Assembly (NCBI GenBank): GCA_036346395.1 | Contig: CM070599.1 | Coordinates: forward strand, 33,967,232-34,031,231 | Length of the DNA stretch: 64,000 bases | Direction: 5' to 3' | Origin: Hsuehochloa calcarea | Taxonomy: Eukaryota > Streptophyta > Magnoliopsida > Poales > Poaceae | In this document: positions 32,972 to 45,822 of the stretch, piece by piece | Numbering within the stretch: position 1 is the first letter of the stretch | Layout of the letters: every line of letters begins with the position of its first letter | Notes under the pieces: generated by a model | What the model saw: the letters and a program-made list of their open reading frames with translations, nothing else | Told to the model about the DNA's origin: nothing | Databases searched by the model: none | Made by a program: the position numbers and the translations under genes

Positions 32972-34506
32972 CGTTATCAGCACGATCGACTCTCCTCGCA
33001 TCGAAAGGTAACCGTCGAAGAACGACACTTGTAGATTGAATCGTATTTTCTAGATTGCTTTCAATTCTGCAAATTTGGCTTTCTAGATTGGTTTTCTACG
33101 GTGCAAATCCGTTTTAATCTACCGCGAGCAGACTTGAAGTCGTCGGCATAATGCCGATCGGTCGATTGCATGAAAGATTGGATGTTGATTGCACCGTAGA
33201 TTATTGCTTAAGCGATGTCGTACGAGCGATAATTATACATATCTGATAATATTGTATGAGCGATGAACGAAAACAAACGGCCGACTCCCCTGGACCCGGT
33301 CGATGGCGCGCGGCCGACATCCCCGGCGGCAGCCACTCCTGGTCACCATCCGCCGAAGCGAGCCCGGCCGCTCGCCGACGCGCCTCCACCATCGACCTGC
33401 GGTGTGCGGCTGGGCCCCAAAGACGGCGTCGTCACGGCGGCCCCCGACATAGTACCACCCCGCCGCTGCACCACATCACAGAAAAGAGGAAGGGAGATGG
33501 GCGGCCGACCACCGCAGCGTGCATGAAGTCGCGCCACCCCATGCCGACTTTGTTGCCGGTCATTGCGGCGTCACCCTCCGGCCGCCAACCCAGCAGCGTC
33601 GGACGCCTTGAAGAAGAAGGGAGAGGCGGGAGAAGTCTGCCGCCGGCCCAGCTCAGCCGCCGCAAGGCCGGACCGCCCTAGCGCTGTCGCCTCTGTAGCA
33701 CCATTCGGCCGCTCGGGAGCGCTCGCTCGCCGAGAAGCCGTGCAGCCTCCGCCGCCGTCGCCGCCCCGAACGCGCTCCGACTCCGCGCCGCCGCTTGAAG
33801 CGGTCCGGCTCCGCCGCCGCCTAGAAGCGGCGGCCGCTCTGGCGCCGCGTCGCCGCGGTTGCAATAGCCGTCGGCGCCGCCACCTAGTGCGAGCTCCCAC
33901 TCGAGAGCCGGCCCATGCCGCCGCCGCCGCTCCAAGCCCGCCGTCCACACGCGGCCCCCATGGAGGGAGCCGCCGCCGCCCAGGAGATCGGGGGTAGGGA
34001 AACCCTACCACCAACCCCGACCCCCACGGTTTAGCACGCCAAAGCGGGCCAAACAGGCCGGCCCGAATCCTTCCGGCGGGAAAAAAGGGGAAAGAAAAAA
34101 ATGTTGTGTTGCAAAAAAGCCCTCGGTTTTCCCGTAAATTGCTCGAAAATTTCTCAGAACTGAAAGTTTCACGTTTTAGCCCTTGGAAATTGCAGAATTC
34201 GCCGAAAATTCATATTCCACCAGAAAAGGGCCTCGGGAGTTCAAATTTTGAATCGGTTTTTGCATTTGAATCATATTTTACATTTTATTATTATTTCTAT
34301 GCATTTTATTTATTGTATTTACTGTTTTTGATTATTTGTGATTATTAATATTGCTTTTAATCACTGAAAATAGCAGTAAATCATGAAAATACATGAAAAA
34401 AATCAGAATCACGAACTGGGAGTTCGAAGAGCATTATAGAATTTTGCAACCATTTTATGGAAATTACTAGGAGTAATCTTATGAACTTTTTGCATGAATA
34501 TGAAAA
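32972..34506 (+). other. Leader of copia A1 with GC-rich block
   Basis: The stretch 33260-34060 is extremely GC-rich and has overlapping open frames on both strands, up to 147 codons, rich in A, R and P. These look like compositional artefacts. From 34060 on, the leader turns AT-rich and resembles the minus-strand leader of copia A2 (59580-60140), including GGGAAACCCTAC and TTTTAGCCCTTGGAAATTGCAG. This shared leader supports a common family. Confidence 0.65.
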
Positions 34507-35098
34507 ATGACTGGCATCACGAACCAGGAGTTCGAAGAACTGATCGAGCATGGCCAGAATTTATACAATCTCCAATTATGTGATAATGTAATCACGGATG
34601 AGCAGAAGATTGAAAAGACCCTCTCTACCTTTATCTGAATGCGGTGCAATCCGCACGCAATTATTTTCAAAATGGCTACAAGTAGTATGCCGCAACGATT
34701 GACATCTTGAAAATTGTGGAAGCTGAAGATAATGTTCTAAGGAAGAACTACATCTCACAGCCACCTAGTAGCAATATTGGCTATGAAGCCAATACTAGCA
34801 GCTACAAGGTGATGAAGCCTCTCACGAAGGAGAAGGGCATGAAGGGTAAGGTCGTGGGTCGCACGTTATTGATGCTTTACAGTCTAAGAAAAAGGGCAAA
34901 GGATAGCATGAGGCACACCTCACCATTGCAGGCACGGAAGATCCACACCCATTAGTTGCACTTATGAATGTGGACATCCTAGTAGCAGCCCCCATCATCC
35001 CTCCTTTGGACATAGCAACGGCCACATCCGTAGTTGCCCAAGAGGAGAAGATCGCCATTGAGGCAGAAGTTTCTGAATACTTCGCTGATTCGATCTAG
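34507..35098 (+). pseudogene. Gag of copia A1 (internally deleted, stops)
   Basis: ATG at 34507 starts MTGITNQEFEELIEHGQN. After about 25 codons it jumps to a part aligned with TDEQKIEKTLSTF in A2, so most of the capsid is deleted. A stop follows directly, and later frames carry KNYISQPPSSN and KKGKG-like pieces. It ends EYFADSI and TAG at 35096-35098. The zinc knuckle visible in A2 is missing here. Confidence 0.75.
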
Positions 35099-36430
35099 TG
35101 CACGCATTGCACTTAGATCCTTTTACAATCACTTACATTTTGTGATTGTGATGGAACTTTGAATAATGGTTGTAGGCTCTAGAAGAGCAAAGCATTAAAT
35201 TCTTATGATGAGTCCTGCAAGACTTATATTCCCGTATTTATGATAGCAGATTATGTTCTGATATCTGAAGTATTTTATTTTATGTGTTGCTGGATTTCTG
35301 CTTCATATTAATAAAGTACATTATATTAGAATGCATGTAGCGTCCTATGGAGGAAATGTGCTTAGCAGGTAGCGGCACAATGAATACCACCTTGATAGAG
35401 ACGATTTTTTTCAATCAATCAGTAAGAATGCCAGTAACCTTACGACAATCGCAGGCAGCGATACTTGTATAATAGGCTCAGGAAGGGCCACAATTATACT
35501 CCCAACGGGATACAACTTTAGTCATTAAAGAAGCCTTGTTGTACCCATAATCGCCTAGAACTCTCAAAGAGCATGGTAAGGAATACATGTTCATTACAAA
35601 GTGTGAAAAAAGTAGAAAAATGGTATTAGAATGACTTCTTTCATTTGGAAATGGGCTATACTACACTAATATTAAGGCATCTGCAACCTATACTGCTCTG
35701 AAAATTGTATTTAGAAGCTCTGAAACTCTTCTATCTCTGGCATGATAGATCATGCCGCCCAGGTCTTAGGATGATGAGAAATATAATTAACAATTCACAG
35801 GGACATAATGTCAATGTAAAGAACTTTCCGAATCCGAAAGATTTTGTGTGCCCTGCATGTGCCACCGGAAAACTGATTACTAGACCATCTACTCTGAAAG
35901 TAAAGGATAAAATCCCTGCATTCCTGAACTGTATCCAAGGAGACATTTGCGATCCTAAACAGCCACTGTCATGACCATTTAGGTATTTTATGGTGCTCAT
36001 CGATGCTTCCTCAAAATGGTCGCACGATTGTTTATTGTCTACAAGAAACCCAGCTTCTGCAAAGCTAATCTCGTAGATAATTAACATTAAGAATAGTTTC
36101 CCTGATCATCATGTGAAGTCCACCAGAATGGACAACGCCGGAGAATTTACTTCGAGGGCATTTGATGATTATTGTGTGAAAATGAGAATTAAAATTGAGC
36201 ATCCCATACCGCATGTCTACACCCAGAATGGACTAGCAGAATTGTTATTTACCAACTACATGTTGGGGACACGCAGTCGTGCACGCAGCAACTCTCATCA
36301 ATTTTAGACCACCGGCATATAACATCCATTCACCTATGCAACTAGCGCAATGGTCAACACTAAAAATTTCTCATCTTTGAAGGTTTGGTTGCAAGGTTTA
36401 TGTACCTATACCACCACCACAGCAAACTGA
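35099..36430 (+). pseudogene. Protease, GAG-pre-integrase and integrase remnants of copia A1
   Basis: Near 35350 the protease active site reads CLAGSGTMNT where A2 has CLADSGTTNT, so the catalytic aspartate is lost. 35705-35974 is the GAG-pre-integrase zinc domain (LWHDR, FVCPACATGK). 35975-36310 holds integrase core pieces: the first aspartate in VLIDASSKWS, the second in MDNAGEFTS, and HTQNGLAE where the glutamate follows. A deletion joins AGLAE-type sequence directly to the region after it. Several frameshifts are present. Confidence 0.8.
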
Positions 36431-36615
36431 GATGGGCACTCTCCAAAAGTCTGGGATATACGTTGGTTATGAGACAACATCCATAATCAGGTATTTGGAA
36501 CCCACGACTGGAGATTTGCATGCAGCCCGCTTTGCTGATAGCATATTAGATGAGAATTATTTCTCGTCATTAGGGGGAGGAAATCAACCCTTGATGAAAA
36601 ATATCGAGAAATAGA

Positions 36616-36785
36616 GAAGTTCAGAAGATAATTGAAGTCTAGAAGACAATTGAAGTCTAGAAGATAATTGAAATCCAAGCATATGACCCGCGCACTAGTG
36701 AAGCAAATAAAGAAGTCCAGAAGATAATTGAAGTCTAGAAGACAATTGAAGTCTAGAAGACAATTGCAGTCCAGAAGATAATTGA
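36616..36785 (+). repeat. 18-bp repeats in copia A1 linker
   Basis: Two blocks (36616-36676 and 36711-36785) contain three to four copies of an 18-bp unit of the form GAAGTCTAGAAGACAATT, encoding E-V-Q/stop-K-I/T-I. They are separated by about 35 bp. A2 has only one equivalent unit (near 56440 on the minus strand). Most copies contain the stop TAG. Confidence 0.85.
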
Positions 36786-37129
36786 TTTGCAAGCATTAGC
36801 GAATCAACTACCTAACCACTTTAGTGGTTTGAAGAGCGTGACCAAGTCGCATATGCATGTACGCAATGCACCAGAGAGGGTTGAAATACCAATGAAGGTA
36901 TCATTAATCCCGTCCTAAGGCCTATGAAAGGACGAGAACTTCGGCCCCTCGAATCCGAAGTAACCGGGGACGCTTGGTGAAAAAGGATAAGAAGGACTTG
37001 ACACAGTTGATCACCGAAGTTCCCCAGAACCAGAAGGGGAGCCAGTTGAGACCTAGCACCAGTATGATACCTTCAGAAAAGGCATACCAGAATTGAACAT
37101 CCCCATGAAGGGAGACATCAACGTAGATG

Positions 37130-38741
37130 TGTGCGCACACATCGGAGCAGAAAAACTAAAGTGACTTGCCCTATAATTAAAAGCAGCGGTAAGCAAGTAG
37201 AAGAATTAGAAATATCGCCCTTCGAAGACATAGCTAAAAACTTTATGACCTTGAGAGAATCTATGAATAAGCCAACAGCCAATGTCGATATTTACTTTAC
37301 AAAGAAAATTGCCACAATCATCAATCTTGATCCAGAGCCTGCATCGCTCGCTGAATGTAAGAAAAGATCGGATTGAGAAGATTGGAAGAAGGCAATAGAA
37401 ACTAAATTGTTCTCTTTGAATAAAAGATAGGTGGTTGGGCCTGTAAGCCGCACACCTCCCCATGTGCACCCTGTAGGGCATAAGTGGGTATTTGTTCGAA
37501 AGAGAAATGAAAGAAGCAAAGCTCGTTGCACAAGGTTTCACTCAATGTCTAGGAGATTGTTATGAAGAAACATATTCCCCGGTTATGGGCGGAATTACCT
37601 TTAGATATTTATCTCAATGGCAGTGAACTTGAAGTTAGAAGTGAAATTGATGGATGTAGTAACTGCATACCTTTATGGAAATTTGAATTCGGACATTTAT
37701 ATGAAGATACCTGAATGTATCCCTATCCCGAACCAAGATAGAGCAAATAGAAATCTATATAGTGTGCAACTCAGAAAGTCACTGTATGGACAGAAGCAAT
37801 CAGGCAGAATGTGGTATAATCGCTCGAAGCGACTTTCTATGTAAGAAAGGCTACACGAACAATGAGAATTATCCATGTGTATTTATACGACGATCCCAGG
37901 ATGGATTTTGTATAATCTCAGTGTATGAATATGATCTGAATATCATTGGAACCCTAGAAGGTATTAAGAAAGCAAGCTCTTACCTGGAGTCGGAGTTCGA
38001 AATAAAAGATTTGGGTCAAACCAAAGACTACCTAGGCTTGCAGCTTGAGCATACACCGGAAAGGATTCTAGTACATCAGCCAACCTACACTCAGAAAGTG
38101 TTGGAAAGGTTCGGCTTTGAAAAGGCATATCCTTCGAAAGTGCCGATGGTCGGAAGATCCATGCAGCAAGATAAGGACCCGTACAGACCTAAAGAAAAGG
38201 GGGAGGAAGTCCTGGGACCAGAATTCCCGTACCTGAGTAAAGTAGGAGCACTCATGTATTTAGCAAACTGTACTAGATCAGGCATTGTATTTACCGCAAA
38301 CCTATTAGCAAGGTATAGTACAGAACCTACCAAAGGCATTGGCTGGAAATAATAGACTTCTTCTGTTACCTCCAAGAAAGCAAAGAACTTGGTCTATTCT
38401 ACAGAAAGAATCAAGACATGTCTATGTATGACTATGCAGATGTTGGGTTCTTGTCGGACCTGTATACAACCAAGTCGCAAACAGGCTATGTATTCCTATG
38501 TGGTGGAACTGTAATTCCATGAAAATCGTCTAAGCAAAGTCTTGTATCGACTTTAACGAACCACTCGCAAATCATAGTACTGTACGAGGCCTCACAAGAA
38601 TGTGCTTGGCTTTGACGGAAGGTTCACCACATCCAGCAGTCATGTGGATTGAATACCGTGCAAACCCCCACAATTATCTATGAAGATAATACAGCTTGTG
38701 TTGCACCCAGGCCCTTAAGAGGTTAATAATTAATAAGCATC
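37130..38741 (+). pseudogene. Reverse transcriptase and RNase H remnants of copia A1
   Basis: Frames on the plus strand include MDVVTAYLYGNLNSDIYMKI (first catalytic aspartate region), LYGQKQSGRMWYN, and a long frame 37762-38352 with FEIKDLGQTKDYLGLQLEH and YLANCTRSGIVF. The catalytic YVDD reads YEYD at about 37927. RNase H traces follow to about 38730 (DVGFLSDLYT, then YEDNTACV). The element is then interrupted by gypsy H and resumes at 45823. Confidence 0.85.
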
Positions 38742-38779
38742 TGATGTTTATGATGGATTTTGCATGTTTGCATTCATAA
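38742..38779 (+). repeat. Remnant of 5' LTR of gypsy H (38 bp)
   Basis: These 38 bases are identical to 45089-45126 inside the 3' LTR. Sequence on either side does not continue the LTR match, so nearly the whole 2.4-kb 5' LTR and its border have been deleted. Confidence 0.7.
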
Positions 38780-40090
38780 AATCTCTGTGTGATTGAGTCG
38801 ATGGTGAGGGTTCTTTGTTGACCCGCCTCGGTTGTAGTCGAGATGAGACCCGCTTTCTTGAGAGAGTTGGTAGGAGAGATCCGTGCTCTTCGTCAACAGC
38901 GCCGGCAGCACATTCTTTGCGGCATCTGTTGTTGCTCTGTCGCACATCCACAGTTCTGGCGCGGATGTCACCGAGTGGATGGGGTTGAGGTTTGATTCGT
39001 TTGTGGTGGGCACCGGTCGAGCGTGGGTGGTTGCGCTACATGGAGAGGCGGTTTGGAGCTTTGGAGATGTCTTCACCTCGGAGGGTCCGTTTTGTAGCCT
39101 TTCATTTGAAAGGCAGCGATATTTGGGTGGAGGCGTGTTGTCTTGAGGACCGTCACTCAAGGACCGATCACTTGGGAGGACTTTGTTGATCGGTTCAAGG
39201 GAAGTTCTACCCCTATTCTTTTGTTGAGAAGATGGAGGTTGCCTTGGCGACCTTTGCTCGGGGAAGAGGTCTATTCTTGAGTATGAGGTGAGTTCAACAA
39301 CTTGGTTCGCTTTGTCCCTTGATGCGAACGATGATCTTCGAAGGCCAAGAGGTTCCGTCGGGGTCTCAGTTACGAGTGCCGGCATGTGTTGGGAGCTACT
39401 CCACTCTGTGACTCTGACTCTGTTGTGGAGCAAGCCGGGGCATGGAGTTGGAGATGCGACTCACAAAGGCGTGAGCCTCTGGTGGGTGGTAGCCCGGTGG
39501 TGACGGAAGAGGAGCTCTAGTGAGGGAAGTGGAGTGCAGTCGTGACACCTTTCAAGAAATTCAAGGGAGGACGCGATCTTTCAGTCTAGCGATCGGCCGT
39601 TCTCTTCTTGGCGCCTCGTCCTTTTGCAGTACTCGGCTCTTCGTCTGTTCGAGGCGGGGCATGCTTTGCTTTAAGTGCGGTGATGGACACATGGCTGCTG
39701 AAGTGCGCAGACGGGAGATTGCCGTCGGTGTGGCCGCCGGGTCACAAAGAGCGGGTGTGTCGCGAACCCGCTAAGCGTGATCAAGTGGGAGCTGTGCCAT
39801 CTTCTTCTTCTTGATGGGTCTGCTCGAGGATCTTTTCGGATGATGATCGCTCCACCGGCGATGCCATTTCCTTGACTTAGGCGCCCCGGTGGGTACTCTG
39901 GCGCCGCCACCTCGAGACCGCGATCGTCAGCACGACCGGCTTTACCGCACCGCCACGGCCAGATTATCGGGGCTCGCCGCCCCGTTGTCGTCTTCTTTCG
40001 CCATGGCGCCACAGAGTGTCGCCATGCCTCTCTGCGAGTCCGCGGGTCGTCTGACGTGGTGGCAGTACTTTGCTTGTGGATTCGTTTGAT
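38780..40090 (+). pseudogene. Gag of gypsy H (degenerate)
   Basis: Scattered frames show gag blocks: RYMERRFGALE and RRVRFVAFHLKGS (38992-39110), then FVEKMEVALATFARGRG near 39220, and a zinc-knuckle region near 39660 (MLCFKCGDGHMAA, with the spacing damaged by a one-codon loss). The order matches chromovirus gag. Many frameshifts. A 219-codon frame on the opposite strand (38774-39433) is a shadow. Confidence 0.65.
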
Positions 40091-40560
40091 GCTTTAGTCC
40101 TTTTTGATTTGGGGCTACCTTTTCGTTTGTTTAAATCGGCGTTTGCTAGGAGAGCGAACTTGAGTATGCGATGGATTTCTCGATCGGTGTTGGTTAGTTC
40201 TCACGGGGTATTATTGCTAGTTCTCTTTGTTTGTCTGGGTGTTCTATTGTCATTGATGGAGAGGAATTCACGGCGAATTTGATAGTTATTCAAATGGAGC
40301 CGTTCGGCGTTATCTTGGGTATGGATTGGTTGCACTCTTATCGAGCCGTGATATCTGTTTTTGTAGAACGATCTCATGCGAGACCTCGTCTGGGAGACTT
40401 TGACCTTCAGGAGTGCGCCCGCGCTCTCTTTCGATGTTGGTCGGGGTGTTGTTCGGGTCGGCGTGCGATGCTGGACTTCTTTAGCTCTTCTTTGAAACCG
40501 AGTGTGGCTTCGCAGATTGAGGAGATTCGGTGGTTAGTGATTACCCGGATGTGTTCCCGG
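40091..40560 (+). pseudogene. Protease of gypsy H
   Basis: The phrase ALVLFDLGLPFRLFKSAFARR near 40098 corresponds to the retropepsin site, with DTGASHS mutated to DLGLPFR. GVILGMDWLHSYRAVI near 40300 is the conserved end of the protease. Inactive. Confidence 0.75.
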
Positions 40561-41740
40561 TGAGCTTAGGGTTTGCCACTGCGCGAGGCGTAGAGTTTCG
40601 CATTGATCTTGTTCGGTACTCGTCCCATCTCGATGTCTCCATATCGATTAGCACGTCCGTTTGGGGACGAGTTGAAGAAGCGATTGGATGATTTGTTGGC
40701 TAAAGGTTTGATCGGCGTAGTGTATCGCCGTGGGAGCTCTGCTCGCATTCACGAGAGAAGAAGGATGGGAGTTGGCGTATGTGTATTGATTACCGTGCGC
40801 TTAATGCGATCACAATCAAGAACAAATATCCATTGCCCGCATTGAGGACTTGTTTGATCGGTTGAATGGAGCTCAAGTATTCTCCAAGATTGATCTCGAT
40901 CGGGTATAATCAAATCCGTGTGCGTGGAGCGAGATGTAGAGAAGGCGCTTTCTCCACGGTATGGGCATTATGAGTATAAAGTTATGTCTTTTGGATTGAC
41001 TAATGCACTGCTATTTTTATGGAGACCATGAACAACATGTTACAGTATCTAGATGATTTCGTTGTGGTGTTCATTGATGATATTCTTATCTATTCCAAGA
41101 CCAATGAGGATCATGGCGTCATTTGAGGTGGTTTTAGACACTTTGAGAGAGCACAAATTCTATGCTAAGTTGAAGAAGTGTGAATTCGGATTTGAAGTGG
41201 GTTTTCTGGGTCATGTGATTAACCCTCAAGGTATTGCTGTTGATCCTAGCAAGGTATCCACAGTAGTGGATTGGAAGAGGCCGACTAGTGTGAAGGAGGT
41301 GAGGAGTTTCTTGGGTTTGGCTGGTTATTATCGGCATTTTGTGCAGGATTTCTCTATCATCGCTAAACCGATGTCTCACTTACTCGAGAAAGGTGTGAGA
41401 TTCAGTGGGTGATGAGTGTGGCGCAGATTTACGCATTTTGAAGGACAGGTTGGTGACCTCTCCTATTCTCACTCTTCCCGAGCCGGAAAGCGGTTCTGAT
41501 CTTTTCAGATCGTCTCGAGTGGGTCTTGGCTGTGTTCTCATGCAAGGCGGTAAGGTGATTGCTTATGCGTCGAGGCGATTAAAGAAGCACGAGCGAATTA
41601 CCCCACTCATGATTTGGAGTTGGCGCGGTTGTTTTGCTCTCAAGATTTGGAGGCATTATCTATCTGGCGAGCCTTGTGATATTTTCACAGATCACAAGAG
41701 TCTCAAGTATATCTTCACTCGAAGGATCTGAATTTGAGGC
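40561..41740 (+). pseudogene. Reverse transcriptase and RNase H of gypsy H
   Basis: Pieces in several frames: RPISMSPYRLA, a strongly damaged fingers region, FVVVFIDDILIYSKT near 41060-41105 (catalytic pair of the F/YVDD box as FIDD), then FGFEVGFLGHVINPQGIAVD, SFLGLAGYYRHFVQDFS and MSHLLEKG. From 41500 RNase H blocks follow (GLGCVLMQGGKVIAYASR and FTDHKSLKYIFT). Typical plant chromovirus order. At least four frameshifts. Confidence 0.88.
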
Positions 41741-43340
41741 AAAGGAGGTGGTTGGAATTGATCAAGGACTATGATCTTACTATTGGTATCATCCGAGCAA
41801 GGCCAATGTTGTTGCGGATGCTCTTAGTCGCAAGGCGACTCCGCTACCTAGATTGCCTCATTGCTGATTTTGATCGCATGGGAATATCCTATTGTTATGC
41901 GGGCACATCACATGTTGAGACACGATTGATTCTTGAGTCGGCTATTCGGCACCGTGTGCGGAAGCTGTGAGTGACCGGTTACTACGGGAGGTTAGAAAGC
42001 GTCGGATGAGGGTAAAAGAGTGATTTTAGCATGGGCGATTACGGTACTTTGAGGTTTAAAGGCCGTCTTTGTGTGCCACAAAAGGCGGAGGTCAAGGATG
42101 ATATTTTGAGGAGGCACATCGCACTCCATACATCGTTCATCTGGTGAGACTAAGATGTATCGAGATTTGAAAGCGAATTTTTGGTGGAAAAGAATGAAGG
42201 TGGATATTGCTAATTATGTGGCTTCTTGCGGTGTTTGTCGACAAGTGAAAGCCGAGCACAAGCGCCCTGCGGGGTTGTTGCGCCTTTGGAGGTTCCCAGT
42301 GGCCTTGGGACGATATCTCTATGGACTTTGTGGTGGCGTTACCTCGTTCGCGCGAGGAAGGATGCGATTTGGGTAGTGGTGGATCGATTCACAAATCAAG
42401 CACACTTCATTCCTATTCGCACGACAAATTCAATGAGTGATCTAGCTCCTATATGTGCGTGAAATAGTGAGGCGCATGGTGTGCCAAAGACCATCATTTC
42501 GGCAGGGACGCCAAGTTTGTCTCCAAGTTCAGGAGAGTCTGCAGAGTGCATTGGGCACAGCTCACTTTGAGTCTGACGTTTCACCCATTGCAGATGGGCG
42601 ATCAGAGCGGACTATTTGGACTTTGGAGGACATGTTGCGATCTTGTGTTCTATCTTGGAAGGGTAGTTGGGAGGACCGATTGCCACTTGCGAGTTTGCTT
42701 ATAATAATAGTTACCATTCGAGATTAGAGCCGCGCCATTTGAGGTTCTCTATGGGCGGAAGTGCGATCGCCACTTTGTTGGGATGCGATTGGAGAGAAGG
42801 CGATTTTGGGTCGGGTGGATTCAAGACCGTTGAGCGTGTGGCCATGGTGAGGCGAGAATCATTAGCGGCTCAGAGCGAGATAGAAAAGTTATCTTGATTT
42901 GAGGAGGCGTGACTTGGAGTTTGCGGTGGGTGACCAGTGCTCTTGAGTGTCTCCCACTAAAGGCATTGTTCGGTTCGGTACGGAGGAAGCTTAGCCCGAG
43001 GTACGTTGGACCGTTCTCGATTATTGCAAGAATTGGGAAATTAGCCTATCGCTGGACTCGCTCGAGTCCATGCGTGGAGTTCATAATGTGTTTCACGTCT
43101 CGATCTTGATGAAGTTTTGAGAGATCGAGCATAAGATTTCATTAGAGCGCCGACTATTGAGCAAGACCTCACGGTTGAGTCGCGTCCGCCGCGCGATTCG
43201 GAGAGGTCGGAGCGAGTCTTGAGGCACAAGACGCCGGTATACGTCAAGGTCTTTGTACGCATCGACCGAGAGAGAGGCGACTTGGGAGTTGGAGTCTCGC
43301 ATGCGCGAGCAATACCCGAGTTGTTCACGTCAGCATGCGT
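41741..43340 (+). pseudogene. Integrase and chromodomain remnants of gypsy H
   Basis: The zinc domain is at 42155-42260 (MYRDLKANFWWKRMK, then CGVCRQVKAEH). The catalytic core is in pieces: VVVDRFTNQAHFIPI (first aspartate), a decayed second-aspartate region near 42490, and damaged glutamate region near 42590. LSPRYVGPFSIIARIGKLAY near 42990 is the C-terminal GPF domain. RHKTPVYVKVF to IPELF (43219-43325) matches the chromodomain end of Tekay-type chromoviruses, which target heterochromatin. Confidence 0.82.
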
Positions 43341-43419
43341 GTTGTTTTGTTGTTTAATTTCAATTTGTCTTGCTTTTTCTTTAGTAGAATGGCGATGTAG
43401 AATTCGGGTCGAATTAGTT

Positions 43420-45822
43420 AAGGGGTAGAATGTAATACTCGAAAATAAAATTAGTATTAATCGCGTCCTAAGGGCCTGAGCGGAATTAATTAAAGAGTAA
43501 CAATAATTAATTAATTATTAACCTCTTAAGGGCACAGGTGTAATTAAATAAAAGATTTTATGAAAAATAGAATATTTTCGGAATTTTTTTGAGCCATATA
43601 AGTAGTTGTGGAGTTTCTAGAAAACCCTAGCCAATCGTTTTTTGTTTCCTGCGCTTGCATACTTTTCTCAATGCGTGGCGCGCCTTGCTTCTGACTGGTG
43701 TGCCTTGTTTTTCTTTGCTCTGCGTTACCGCCGCGACATCCATCCGCGCCGTCGGCGCCGCCACCGATTTCTTTGTCATTTCTTTCATTTCTCGCAGCGA
43801 TCGCCGCTAGATATCTCTTCTTTGCCTTTGCCTCTTATTTGAAACCGGCCTCTATCGCTTGGCGTTGCGAGCGATGCTTTCTTTGCCGCATTTCGCCGCT
43901 CGGCTGCGTTCTTGAAAGCCCGGTAGCCGAGCCGCCGCGACCGGCTTTGTCGCCATCTCTTCGCGACCGAACCGCTTGGTCGCTGATTTTCTTTGCATTT
44001 GGGGCGTCCACCGAGCCGAGCCAACGCCGGTGTCTTCTTATTCTCTTTGTTCTGGTTGTTCGGTGAATCTTCTTTGCCGTGGCTTGACGTCTACTAAATG
44101 CGCACGTGAGATTATTCTTGTGGGTAACTATTTTAGTTTTGTATTCTCTCTGTTTTTCTAGATTAATTAGAGATTATGATCTAGATTAATTAGTGAGGTT
44201 TTATAATTTCTATTAGAGAGGCCGATTAATGAGTTTGTTTATTATGCTGTTCTGTTGAACGATGTATTCGGGTATCATAATGACGAATGTTGAAAATATC
44301 GTCTACTAGTTAATTGTAGATAATTTCGATAGCTTTCTTTAGCATATTTAATCGTGTCAATCGGACTAGTAGATTTTGAGTTATGTTTTTGAGAAGGCCG
44401 CTGTTTTTAGGGTTATCGTCTTTAGGCGCTGTTTTGGTAGACTGTAAACTAAAAATAGCAAATAACCTAATTAGAGTTTTTGATCTACATGAAAGTTGTA
44501 GATAATTATCCAATGGTTCTGTAGAATCTGAGAACGCGCATTTTGGCCAAGTAAAACAGAAGTTATGAAATTAGGAAGACTGCTGTTCCGAAGCGGACAG
44601 ACCGGCTTTCGGAGCTAAATACGGAGGGTTAGATGATTTAATTAGAAGTCTTCGTAATCTAAGAAAATGTGGATAATTTTATAAAGAATCCAGAATGGGG
44701 TGGTTTGTGGTGATCGGACTTTCGAGTCAAAAGTTACGCTCTCTTTAGTAACCGGACAGCTATGGGTAACTATTCGGTACCGGCGTAACGTGGTATATTT
44801 GGGGACGTGTAGGAGCGATGTATATTGATTGTTATTCGTATGATGCTGTAGCTTGTATTGAGATGTGTGTATTTAATGTAGGAGAAGCGTCGTACTTGTT
44901 GCCATCTTCGAGTCAAATTGTGCGTCGCAACTAGTAAAGGCAAGTGCATGGTAGACAGCGATCAATGATCGATCACTGTTTTCTTTATCTTCTATTACCA
45001 TTATTGTTGTGCTTTTATTTGGTTTAATTGCAAACAATGAATTGGTATGTTTATATCTTTGTTGACAAGCATGATGAAAAGCTGGATATGATGTTTATGA
45101 TGGATTTTGCATGTTTGCATTCATAAGCATCTTTGCATAAGAGAAGGTGATCATGATGATCACAACTCCACGGAGTGGAGGAGGTCCCGATCCTTTTGGA
45201 GGAGCGGGCTTGAGAGTGAATGTTGTCGCGAGCATTCACTCATGCTATCTGATATCTGTGAAAAGAAGTGCATGTGGACATATAGATTAGAGTTGCATTG
45301 ATATTTGAGATTAATGCATGAGAATATGAATGGAAGTACCGTGATGATATTGAAGTTATTGAATCTTTGTTGATTATTATTGTTCGTTGTTTATGGATGT
45401 ATTTTTGAGTCGTGGACTCACCCTTGCTCTATTGTTGTCTTTAGGTGATCTTGAGGATGCCGTAATTGAGGCGAGTAGAGCACATGGACATCACATGATC
45501 ATTCGCCATGATAATCATTCATTCAATATTGGTTTACACATGGACGTGTTAGTTATTGAATAAAGTTTAGGACATCATTTGGACTAGACTATTTGCTTTA
45601 TTAATTTGGATTCATTGGTTGATGCTGCTTTGGATTATTTGCATGGTTATAATTCCCATTGTTTATTTTATTGTCGCTTGATCCATAATTACATGTTCGT
45701 TTGTGGTCCATTGATTTGATTATCATTGTTTCCTTGATGTAATTTTATAGTGTGTCGATAATTATTAGTTTAAAGTGTAGTGTGGTGGCATTCTAGGCTC
45801 AGTGTTGGGCTGGGGTGTTACA
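43420..45822 (+). repeat. Polypurine tract and 3' LTR of gypsy H
   Basis: AAGGGGTAGAA at 43420-43430 is the polypurine tract. The LTR runs TGTAATACTC at 43431 to GGGTGTTACA at 45822 (2392 bp), with ends forming a TGTAA/TTACA inverted repeat. It is AT-rich with no coding capacity apart from chance frames. Flanking sequence to the right (45823-45896) is copia A1 again, which proves insertion into A1. Confidence 0.85.

Noticed and set aside
33256..34014. Several overlapping ORFs of 64-147 codons on both strands
   Set aside because: They lie in the GC-rich leader of copia A1, where stops are rare; no domain or conserved frame is visible.
38774..39433. 219-codon minus-strand ORF
   Set aside because: Shadow of the plus-strand gag of gypsy H, whose blocks are recognisable on the other strand.
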